Source of the DNA: Ceratodon purpureus
Taxonomy: Eukaryota > Streptophyta > Bryopsida > Pseudoditrichales > Ditrichaceae
Direction: 5' to 3'
DNA length: 64,000 nt
Assembly: GCA_014871385.1 (NCBI GenBank)
Contig: CM026426.1
Location: 73,274,303 to 73,338,302 of the forward strand
Below the pieces are notes generated by a model, which saw only the letters and a program-made list of their open reading frames with translations, made no database searches and had not been told where the DNA came from. A program made the translations under genes and the position numbers. This document shows positions 47,655 to 57,425 of the stretch, piece by piece (positions within the stretch are counted from its first letter, which is position 1; the number at the start of each line of letters is the position of its first letter).

Positions 47655-47918
47655 GTGTGTAGAGCTGAAGAGAAATTCCCAACTATAACAACTGACTCTA
47701 CACGCTCTCTAATGCCCTGCTCCAGACCACGCTTCAGTACTTATACTGCTCTCTACCCCTCTGGACATATATTTAAAATCACAGTTCAGATGAACAGTTC
47801 CGTGGATGTCAAATCCTCTCCGTCCACGAATGACGTATCAGTGGTAATATAAGGACCCATACCAATTAGTTCCTTCTCTCATCGTCAACGCTGCGGTTGT
47901 CCTTTCGCATATCTGACC
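47655..47918. promoter_or_regulatory. Compact divergent promoter with two TATA boxes
   Basis: A minus-strand GTATAAG box (47,740-47,746) faces the Lys-rich gene. A plus-strand TAATATAAGG box (47,845-47,853) faces the 156-aa gene. Between them, next to the plus box, is TGACGTATCA (47,831-47,840), resembling a bZIP-type site. Start codons lie about 70-90 bases beyond each TATA box. Confidence 0.6.
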
Positions 47919-48389
47919 ATGGATGCGGAGGGAGCCAAGCGGTCTAGTTCCCCCTTGGTCGAGGATGCCATGGCATTAGTGTTGTCAATTGAAGATTTCG
48001 AAGGCCCTTTCGAGCCTATTCCGAAAGCTAGTGATGAAGGCCACGTCTCACCTCCTCCTGATCCTCTTCCAACTTCATTACATTCTCATATTTTAAAGTC
48101 CCCGGTACATCCTCGCATTGAGGCTAGTGCGGGTGACGTTGACGATGCTCACGTCCATGATTCTGATTCCAGGAAGAAGCATGCCTTTGCTGATGTTGGG
48201 ATTATTCAATCGGGAACGTACACAAGAGCTCTATTACGCGGTACACCGCGCCGTAAAGGACGAAAGCTTCAGATGAAGGGATGCTCGGCAATTGTAGATG
48301 TGGACCCTGGATCCCAAAATAATAGTAGGGCCAATATGCACGAAAATAAAACGTCCAAGCGAGGTCGCCACGTTAGATTCTTGGACTGA
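47919..48389 (+). CDS. 156-aa unknown protein with basic C-terminus
   Basis: Intact single-exon frame from the ATG about 66 bases after a TATA box (MDAEGAKRSSSPLVEDAMAL) to TGA. The N-terminal half is acidic and Pro-rich (PPPDPLPTS). The C-terminal half is basic (RGTPRRKGRKLQMKG, SKRGRHVRFLD), suggesting a nucleic-acid or nuclear role. No family recognised. One of the few unbroken frames here. It lies divergent to the Lys-rich gene and upstream of the MULE transposase, so it may be an accessory gene of the same element. Confidence 0.6.
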   Translation: MDAEGAKRSSSPLVEDAMALVLSIEDFEGPFEPIPKASDEGHVSPPPDPLPTSLHSHILKSPVHPRIEASAGDVDDAHVHDSDSRKKHAFADVGIIQSGTYTRALLRGTPRRKGRKLQMKGCSAIVDVDPGSQNNSRANMHENKTSKRGRHVRFLD

Positions 48390-48697
48390 ATTAGGAGGAG
48401 TATTGACACTCTGCTAGGACCATGATCTTAGATTTACTTGTTATATCACTTCCACTTATTTAATTTTATAAGGTAGGACATGTATCACTAGAAAGTGCCA
48501 GTCTATTTCTTAATAATATTAAAGCTACCAATCCTGTTTTGGCGTAGGTGGCCGTCATTCGTTTCTCCCTTATCAGTTACGCCGTTGCATATGCTTTTTG
48601 TAATACTGTGTCCAGGTGTTGAGGAGATCAATTTGTAAGCTCCATGTCAGTCATGTCTATATTTTCCCTCTTTTACACTTTGCAAATTGCGGCGTAA

Positions 48698-48727
48698 AAC
48701 CTGTCTCTCGGATCCGAGAGACATGTT
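48698..48727. repeat. 30-bp palindrome P10, one mismatch
   Basis: AACCTGTCTCTCGGA and complement around GGATCC, in the spacer between the 156-aa gene and the MULE transposase. Confidence 0.93.
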
Positions 48728-48991
48728 ATCTCTGCATCGCGCCACGTACCCGTGTTTGTATCTGGAAAAAGAGTGATTGATTTGAATTTCATGCTAATCT
48801 AGCCAACAGTATTCTCTCAGCCGTCTTACTGCTTAACGCCAATGCTTAACAACTTTACTAATTTGATTTGTCATCCACCATGTCGCTCTTACCTAATAGA
48901 TGGCCCATGAAGTGATACCAACATAAATGAGTTCCGGAGTAATCATCATCACCTCACTTCTTAATCCCACTCTTCCTTTAGTTTCCTCTTA

Positions 48992-51900
48992 ATGCATGAC
49001 TCTACATCTCCAATCTTCTACCAGGCGCTTAGAATGGCATCTATTTGTGCCCATGGCCATGTGGCCCCGTTTACAGCGCCATTAGGTGCAGATGGATCAG
49101 TGAAGGTGTCTGAGCAGCTTCTGAGTCTTAGGTTTCATTTTCGAATGGGGTCAATGTACGTTGAGAGGGAGATTTTTGATGACAATGGAGTGTTGAGTGA
49201 GACTGTTCTTCAAGTGAAAACTAGAGAGGAAGAGGGTTTCGTTTGGACATTACATAGTGGTACATATAAAGTCTACGGCCTCACGGATTCACAGATGTCA
49301 GAGTCTACTGTCATGCTAACTCCGCCCAGTTCTACTTCCACTGTTCGGGTTCCTGCTTTGGTGAAGGTCAAGATAGAAGGCAGTGCTCCCGACGTCCACT
49401 GCCTTAGCGATTTGGACGATGATGTGGTTCGTGATATCCGTCTTGCAGATACTTGTGCGAATCCATTTCAACGACGGACCTCTATTGGGTCCACTCGCTC
49501 ACTGCCAGGTAGGACTCACCTACGTTCGCCATCAGTTTCCGCTGGCCGTCCCACTGTTCATCCAACTTCACGGAAGCCGCGTAGCATCTTGGAGGCCATC
49601 AAGAAGATTGCTGGAAGGAGGGGCTGCAGGTCAGATATATTGTCAATTGATTTTGCTAGCCTCGAGCATATAGAAGTGAAGTACCTTCCCGCAACCTATG
49701 ATGGTGACAAGATCTTCGAGTTGCCTCTTCTCCCTGAGAACATCCCGACGACATTCAGTGGAGAGTTGGATGGTATGAGGAAACAATACGACGGGCACGC
49801 GTGGTGTAAGACTATGACCACGAATGTTAAGAATGACTTTGGCTTAAAGTTTCGTAAGTCCAACTGTACGGGACATCTTCAGTGCCCGAACTTGAACTGT
49901 GATTATATAGATAGGAATCCAGGGAAGGTGAATTCCACTCAGTGGGCTGGGCTTACTCCAAGTCTGATTTTAGTAGGAGAGAAGCATCCCCCTAACTCAG
50001 CTCTTGTTTGCAAAATCTGCCATACTCCCCCTATCTGTTTAGAATTATGTGCTTCGAGGATCTTCCATATCACCAGCAAAGATCCAGACATGACTCAGGT
50101 CGCCATCCATCTCGGGCATCATAAACATCCAGTTTCGGATGGTACCTGCCTTGAGACCTTGGATCTCATGTACGAGTGCATAGGCGAGCAAGTCCGCCGT
50201 ACTCCGAATGCGAAGAACTCTGCCATCGTTTTGGGAGCGAGCAAGATATTTCTGGCGGACTACCTCATTCGAGCGACTCCAGGGCAGAATCACCTTTGTG
50301 GTTCACCCATGGCTCAGATGATGGACAAGTTTGAGACCATGTCGGATGCTAACATTCGGCACTTTGTTGCAGGTACGAAGAAATTCCTACGCCATGACAA
50401 CGGTCTAGTGGATAACATCATGCGATTGAAGGAGTACAACGCCTTCAAATTCATCCACGAAAACCGCTTTCTAGGCTAGACGAAAGGGAAGGTGTTCATC
50501 TTCAAAATGTCAGTGGATATGCCAGGCAGTGGTACGGACCTAGTGAAGCGCATGCAGCCCAGGGGAGACCTTCAAGATTCGTGGATCATGTTCGACCATG
50601 TCAGACGAGTGAAGGACTGGAGCACCATGGCATGTCATGTATATGATAGTAGATACTGCAGAGTCATGACCATAGCTCTATGTAATATGCAGTCCAAGGA
50701 CGCCACTGCCCAGACCTTGTTCTGGGAGAACCTGAACAGTGTGATGGAGGACAATGGACATCCGAAGCCAAACTTCAAAGGATTCATGGCGGACAGTGCA
50801 GGCGCGAACTGGCATGCTGTGCGGAAGGTGTACGGCAACGAAAACGTGAATGACAAGATGGAAGGTTGGGAACGAACTTGTCTTTTTCACTGGACCAAGT
50901 GCCTTGAGCGGGTGACCATAGCCCACATCAAGCCGGAGTATCAAGAGCAAATGAGATCCTTGTGCAAGCAGTTGAAGGACACTAAGACCCAGGAGGAGGC
51001 AGAGGACATGTACAACGTCATCCGAGGATGGTGGCAATCCGGAGGGTGTGTCACCTCGGACGCTGCGTTACGAGCTCTCAACGACTGGATGGTCTTCTGG
51101 CACTACCGCTACAGGCAATGGGGTGGAGCGATGCAGCTGGTAAGTAACTAACCTTAAACCTTGGCCCCTATGCAAGTCCACTATCAAATTCTTCCATTCA
51201 CTGAAACAGTTCTCTTTTTCTCTATCAGAATCTATCGCTTGATGAACGAGCAGACATGCCTTCTTGCAACCTAGCGGAGACAATACACAATAAGTGGCTT
51301 CAACAATCTGGTAACACTGGGAACTGCCTATACGACGCCAGAGTGGATTATATGATGCGCGCCTTCATGCAAATCACGCAGTACAAAAAGTATCTGAAGG
51401 GGGGGCGAGGGGGCAAAGGACCTGATAAAGCAGAGCTCCAACTTCGTCAAGCACAACAGAGCTTGGACCCTGTCATGATTGCTGAAGCAATGAAGGCTTA
51501 TCCTGAAGCGGACGATGTGCTAACGAAAGAGAAAGGACTAGAGGGCGCCGAGATCTTTGGCTCATTGAAGCGGAAGCTTGATCTCCCCCCAGGATCAGCT
51601 CACGACTCACATCGCTCAGATAAGGTGAATTATTCAATACCTGCCATGGGGACCAGGTCAAGAAGAGCGAGGATTGAGGAAGCACTTTCGGATCCAAAGT
51701 GCGGTGTCCAGCATACCACGTTTGTAGAGGAAACAGACTCTGATCCTAACAAGTGGCACATTGCTCGCCTTTTGAATCGGTCAGCACGAAAATGTCAAGT
51801 CCTTCAAGCCCAGACGAGGAAGAAATGCAATGCAAAGATTTCCAGGGAAGCAAAAGGAACACCTGCGCCTACGTATTCAGGGAGGAAGAAAGAATATCAC

Positions 51901-52587
51901 ACCAGACGTGTTGTTCCTGTAGAGTTTTGGTTCTGCCTCGATGACATCAACCGTTGCGTGAAGGGGGGGCCCAAGAATTGGGTTATGGATTGGCCGAACA
52001 TCCTTATGGTGTGGCCTGTGAAAATTGGAACTAATCTCACTTGTCAGGAAGTTCTAGATCTTGAGGAAGCTGGATTTCAATTGCAGCAGCGAGGTGAATT
52101 GTCCTCAAGGCGTCAATTCCAAGGAGCTTCAAAGTGGCCACTTCCCAGGTCCCACTTCAAGGAACCGGCAAACCCAGATGCGCATCCTACGCTCCGCAAT
52201 AATCATTCCATACGAAGGAATTCTGACGTACCCACTATAGATCACAGAAACAAGTGGGAAAGTGCCGCTCTCATGGACTATTGTGGTGTTACTGGAGTAA
52301 CCACTATTCCTTATCCTGGTTATGGATGCGTGGTAACTTTAAACACAGGAGGGAACAAGATGTACCGCATCACCATTGCGAGCTTCCCTGAATGCACTTG
52401 CCCAGATTTTGTGAAGATGATTTCGGAGACTCTTGGAAAGGCAAAGCAATGGAAATATTGCAAACATGTATACTATATTCTTCAATACATGTGCAAGATG
52501 GATCCTAAGGAGGACTCCTTCATGCATGCTCCTAGCTATAGCTACAATGAAGTTATGCGCGTTCTCGAACATATGGGCGCAGTGTAG
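48992..52587 (+). pseudogene. MULE-like transposase with SWIM zinc finger
   Basis: Exon 1 (48,992-51,139) is open except for TAG at 50,477-50,479. Intron 51,140-51,228 (GTAAGT...CTATCAG, phase 0) leads to exon 2 (51,229-52,587). The N-terminal half has a Ser/Pro-rich region and a Cys set (CPNLNCDY, CKICHTPPIC). The catalytic region includes DHVRRVKDW and FKGFMADSAGANWHAVRKVYG-type sequence, with the D...A of the MULE domain, followed by CLFHWTKCLERV. Exon 2 starts NLSLDERADMPSCNLAETIH. The end has CTCPDF...WKYCKHVYYILQ, a CxCxnCxH SWIM finger as in MULE and FHY3/FAR1-type proteins. A single stop makes this copy recently inactivated, unless the TAG is bypassed. The start may be the later ATG at 49,034. 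Confidence 0.8.
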
Positions 52588-52739
52588 CATGCATTTACCC
52601 TTCAGAAGTGAACATCGATGTTAAGAATATCCCAGCAGTCCCTTGATAAGTTAATGTTTGAAGTTAATTTTTTTTCAAAATTCTAGTCCGATTTTAGATT
52701 TCCTCCTCGTTGCTCGCTGCTCGCTGCTCACAAGATTGC

Positions 52740-53376
52740 TTCGCTGCAAACAAACCCAACCCAACCTTCCATCCCACTTGGCAAACTCTCAACACATAAC
52801 CTTCAGCAAAGTTCACAACGAGTATACAAAGAGCAAAACAGAAATTCTCCTAAACAAAGCCACAGACACTTACACAAATTCTTTCTCAACACAACCACAC
52901 CAACCCTATTACTGACAACCACCGACTGCCAATAACTCTAAACCAACAGTCGGTCAACTCAAAATTTGTCACAACCATCTCCCGCTTTGTCCTTGTCCTT
53001 CGCTTGTTTCGTACTCCATAGCCAAACAAACAAAGCCACAACATAGGATAAAAAATAGCCCTGAACATTAGTCCTTGATAGAAAACAACAAAGCAGAAAC
53101 GAAATGCAGGAGATTCATAAATTGTAAAAATATAAAAATAGTATAAAATCAATATAAAGAGTAACTCGGCAGTTTTCCCAACCTTGCTCTCAAACCCTTC
53201 TCATGTTCAAAAATCTGCTCAAGGAGCCTACAACTCAAGAACTTGGAAACAAAACTATTTAAACTTAGCCGAGATTATCTCTTTTATGTCACGATTTCTT
53301 CCTGCACCACGTAGTACATGAGGGCTTCGCAAGTTAGATGTATCATTTGAGACAGACGTAGCTCAAGTTCCACTGT
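52740..53376. other. No gene; outer flank of the 13.2-kb segment
   Basis: CAAAC/CAACC-rich sequence next to the right inverted repeat, then AT-rich spacer. No frame with signature. Confidence 0.55.
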
Positions 53377-56366
53377 TCAACCGAGAACTTGCCTTGTTGC
53401 AGGTCGTCCTACGGCTTCCTTCTTTGGGGCGTCTTGGCAATCTTGCGGGGCCTTCTTCACGGCGCTGGATTTTGGCAAAGACTGACGGCGTTTATGCACA
53501 GATGCTGAAGGCTCGGCACCAACAAGGTCCGATACAGCTGAAAACCGCTTGAATGACTTGTTCATTGAAGGGACCCCCACTTGCTTCGGAACCTGTTCTT
53601 CATCATCCATCTGTGCTTCACCCCGGCTCAGATCCTGGTGTTCTCTAAGCTCGCCCGTGCGCTCCTCGCTCAGTTCTGCATTGACATCCTCCTGAGATCG
53701 CGCCCCCCCTGCAAATAGACATCCTCGGTACACCAGGTTCTTGTGAACTCATCGCTGTCACTACTGTCTTAGTCAGCCTCTTCTTGCCCTGCATGTAGAT
53801 CTTTTGTAGCATCCACCAAAAGGGCAGTGAACCCTTTGCCTTCCAATGCTTCGGTCATTGGAAGAACTTCAGTACCTGCTGTCGGTAAACCTCTACCTAC
53901 CGGCAAGAATGGGTTATTCTTGCTTGCCTTTTTAATTTTCCCCTCGCTCGCTACCTTCACACGGCAAATTGGGCAATAGAGTAAACCTTGCGTGCACCCA
54001 AAGCAAAACACATCATGGCCGCATGGCTGCAAATTTAAAATAGACAAAACACGTCAAACAAATAATTTAATGGACAACAACTACATTGCATGGTTTAAAG
54101 ACAGGATGGCCGTTCAATGGCGACAGCAACAACCCTAAACCTCTTGGTATTCCCCAAATATTCACAAGCAAACTTAATGAAGACGGCATCTTCTTTCATT
54201 CAACACAAGGTGCATCCCAAAATCCCCGCGTTGTCTTCAGAAGCGGCTCCTTTGTCTGCCTGCAACTCTTCGCTGCTATTGTCTCTTATTAATGTTTTTG
54301 CTGCCGGCGGTTTCTTCTCAGATTCTTGGGACGCTTGTATGGGTGCCTCCTTCTCCCACGATGAAGTGGGCTCGCATCCTGATCCTGATACTAGACACAA
54401 TCAAATAATCAGAATTTTGCTATCGGCATTCTCTCTAAAACAATACAACTTGTTCACTCTAGCTTTAGCACCGCTGGAACAGGAACTAACACCTCGGAAA
54501 AGGAACTAACACCTTGGAACAAGAACCGTTGACCATCCCTAAACCCTCTCCGGATATGTTCTCTCAGGAACGACATTCTCTCTCCCAGGAGTGGCCGCTT
54601 CCTGTAAGGACTTGTTCCGACACACGACCCTCTCTAGACCCTAAACCATCAAACCACTCTCACTAAAATTGCTTACCCGTGGAGCAGGAACACACTCTCA
54701 GCACCGAGTCCTAGGAAAGAACAATCCTAGCCCAGCACCTACATCACGGAATCAGCTGGACCGGACTCATAATCAAATACCAGGATCCACGACACTTGAA
54801 TTGTAACGAATTACCACTCTCCATCTTACAGGACCCCTTCAAGGCTGTATCCTTATCAGGAATGCCGGAACATACTATGGACTACTCGTACACAATAGTG
54901 ATGGACCAGGATGTATAGACATGGCCGATAGTTCTTTAGTCCAGTGCTCACTTAATCCTTGGAATATTCAATCCGGCACTCACGTAATCCCTTGACCTAT
55001 GAAAAGCCTCGAGGTTGATTATTTGAGTGCCGGACTGTGACAACAAAAAAAAAGAAACCCTAGAACCTCCACACTCTGAATTGAACTTGCAACGCCAATA
55101 AGCATACCGAGTTCAAAAACAACAACCAACAACTAACCCTATGCGCTTGATCGGGAAGGTTAATATATTGTTAACACCCTAACTACAAGTTCCAGGGGTC
55201 GAAGGTAAAGCAATCTGTGCACAAATACGCATGTTGAAATTCTTGAAGCAGTACCTGACAGAGAAGGGTTGTTACTCGATGCTGTTCTTGGTTTCTTAGG
55301 CATACGTTTTGAGGCAGCAGTAATCGCAGCAGGACGTATCTTAATTTCCCTCAGACTCTGCACTCCAAATGGCTCTTGGCACACAGCAACTGCGCATGTA
55401 GACAATTTCTGCGCACGCTCATATAAACAATATGGATGGTAGGTATGGCCACACGAGAGGCTGGAGTAATCGTAACAAGAAAACCAGAGACTACAAATCG
55501 GGCACGCATTCAATGTGTGAGTGACTGCTACGGGTGACCGCGAGCCAACCCTCCAATGGCATAGGAAAGAAGGCCGCTCCATTGCAGGCCCGCATGCAAC
55601 TCAACTGCTCCTCCATAGCCGAGATGAAGGTCTTTAGGGAGGAAACTTTACTCTCACTGTCTGTGTGCTTTGCAGACATTTCCAACTTTGTGGCTTCCAT
55701 CTCTGCAACAGTGTTGTTGCACTCAGCAATGGCCGTGATGTACATGCGAATGGAACCCTCTTCTAAGCCCTTCTTGAACAAGGTGGACTCAATTTCAGCA
55801 TTCAATCTGGATACCTTAGCAGCAACGGGCTTCACTTCTTCACAACTGATGGGGTCACAGCACATCTCCAACTCTCTGAGTCTTGCTACTTTCAATTCTA
55901 AACTACTTCTGAACGTTCTTTCTTGCTCATTAAGACGTATTAACTAAGCCTTACTGTTGCTCAGCATTGCCCGGCGGTCACTCCGCAAAAGCAAACTTCT
56001 GCGCAGCCTGTCCTCAACGGACACAAGCTCGTCATGACATTGCTCCAAGCTTTTAGTAGCCTCCTGCAAGAAGACCCCTAAACTCGAAATGACCTTCACT
56101 AAGTCGTCTACCTCCTCTAGCCCCCAACTTGGAGCCACGCCATGCCTTCTAGCCCTACAGGGGTTCTTCTTGACCAAGGCCGCTCCTTCCAGTGCTAACT
56201 CCGACTTTGGTGTCAAGAACCCCGTCTCTGGGAAGCCTGACTGTGGGCAACCAGTAGACAACCGTTTCTTTCCTAATACTATAGGAGACTCCTTATTGCC
56301 ATTCTCACTCTCATTCAGTTTCTTCTCCTTTCTCGCCTCTGCTTTCTTTCTCAACCCTTCCCTCAC
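53377..56366 (-). pseudogene. RING-family gene G3, N-terminally truncated
   Basis: Paralogue of G2. First visible exon (56,366 down) is basic, then a coiled coil (ATKSLEQCHDELVSVEDRLR). A TAG at 55,944-55,946 interrupts it without a frame change (SNSKA, stop, LIRLNEQERTFRSS). A one-base shift near 55,560 precedes the first RING-like set (CPICSLWF, CGHTYHPYC, CAVAVCQEPFG). A further exon ends near GCTLC with TGA at 54,200-54,202 and MKEDAVFIKF. It should join the exon at about 54,020 (PCGHDVFCFGC, LLYCPIC), which completes the C3HC4 RING as in G2. The tail runs to 53,377. The N-terminal domain of G1 and G2 is missing: its place is taken by the perfect foldback that starts 54 bases upstream. 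Confidence 0.6.
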
Positions 56367-56419
56367 CTTCCATCTCTCCTCAGATAACTGTGCCTAGTTC
56401 ACTTTGTGATCTAGGTTCA

Positions 56420-57251
56420 TGGAGCCATATCGATTGTAAGCATCGAATATCAAATCACTTGTTTTTTCTGTTTTAGTTTTGGAGAATGTTTCATTAATCT
56501 CTTATTGCAACAAGGGAGTTCAATACGGGTGGTGGTCCGCTTGGGGTATCCCCCAACGGACCTGGCCTTGGACGGGAACGGACCACCACCCTACATGCTT
56601 GAGCAATTGTACAAGTCTGCCACATTGGCAACTTTCCTGGACCAGACTCTTTCCTGGACCGACAGATTTGAATAATGAATTAATTGGCTTCTTGCTGGCT
56701 GATTGGCTGTTAGATTGTGATGCGAAGCTCACGTACGTTGGCAGCTGCATGAGGTTCCTCCCGCCTTTTGCGACGTCCTCTCATCGTCTCGCAAATTTCT
56801 CACTGGATCACTTGTCGCTCACTATCAGCTTCACGACAAGTCTCACAGCAAAAAATCAAGTGATCCAGTGAGAAATTTGCGAGACGATGAGAGGACGTCG
56901 CAAAAGGCGGGAGGAACCTCATGCAGCTGCCAACGTACGTGAGCTTCGCATCACAATCTAACAGCCAATCAGCCAGCAAGAAGCCAATTAATTCATTATT
57001 CAAATCTGTCGGTCCAGGAAAGAGTCTGGTCCAGGAAAGTTGCCAATGTGGCAGACTTGTACAATTGCTCAAGCATGTAGGGTGGTGGTCCGTTCCCGTC
57101 CAAGGCCAGGTCCGTTGGGGGATACCCCAAGCGGACCACCACCCGTATTGAACTCCCTTGTTGCAATAAGAGATTAATGAAACATTCTCCAAAACTAAAA
57201 CAGAAAAAACAAGTGATTTGATATTCGATGCTTACAATCGATATGGCTCCA
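56420..57251. repeat. Foldback element: two perfect 394-bp inverted arms, 44-bp loop
   Basis: The left arm 56,420-56,813 (TGGAGCCATATCGATTGTAA...) and right arm 56,858-57,251 (...ATCGATATGGCTCCA) are exact complements wherever I compared them. The loop at 56,814-56,857 is unique. Both arms therefore encode the same 113 residues in opposite directions; this frame has no family signature and is not called a gene. No convincing target duplication is seen (only CA next to both ends). Confidence 0.95.
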
Positions 57252-57425
57252 CACAATCAACATTCTCCAATACAAACTAATGCATATGGCGGTGCATAAC
57301 CAAATCAAGTACGCGCCATTTGCCTTTACCTTCTAAGACAACGTCATTCTGGATGGGGTCTTCTTCAGAATTCCACACCCTTCTGAACGAGCTAGCCTCC
57401 TCGGACACGAATTCACCCACAAACC

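Larger units (their letters stand above)
39510..52739. mobile_element. Candidate 13.2-kb MULE-type composite element
   Basis: A perfect 20-bp inverted repeat, GCAATCTTGTGAGCAGCGAG, lies at 39,510-39,529 and, inverted, at 52,720-52,739. AGCGAGCAGCGAG-rich sequence continues inward on both sides (to about 39,546 and from about 52,703). Between them lie a MULE-like transposase, a 156-aa unknown gene, a Lys-rich unknown gene, a ParB/methyltransferase-like gene, one further unknown gene, and all copies of the CTCGGATCCGAG palindrome seen in the window. MULEs typically have terminal inverted repeats and 9-11 bp target duplications. I could not find a target duplication, so the exact ends are open. 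Confidence 0.5.

Noticed and set aside
15715-50479. Stop-codon reassignment (TAG read as Gln, TGA as Arg)
   Set aside because: The same genes end at TAG or TGA where the homologous protein ends, and SDG copy 2 has a sense codon where copy 1 has TAG. Mutation of methylated CAG/CGA codons explains the pattern more simply.
56479-57192. Two identical 130-aa-class frames, one per strand
   Set aside because: They are the same sequence read from the two arms of the foldback, with no domain signature, so not independent evidence of a gene.
56420-57251. Foldback as a pure long-read adapter artefact
   Set aside because: Such artefacts usually fold at one point without unique spacer; here a 44-bp unique loop separates the arms. 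It is not excluded and remains to be checked with spanning reads.
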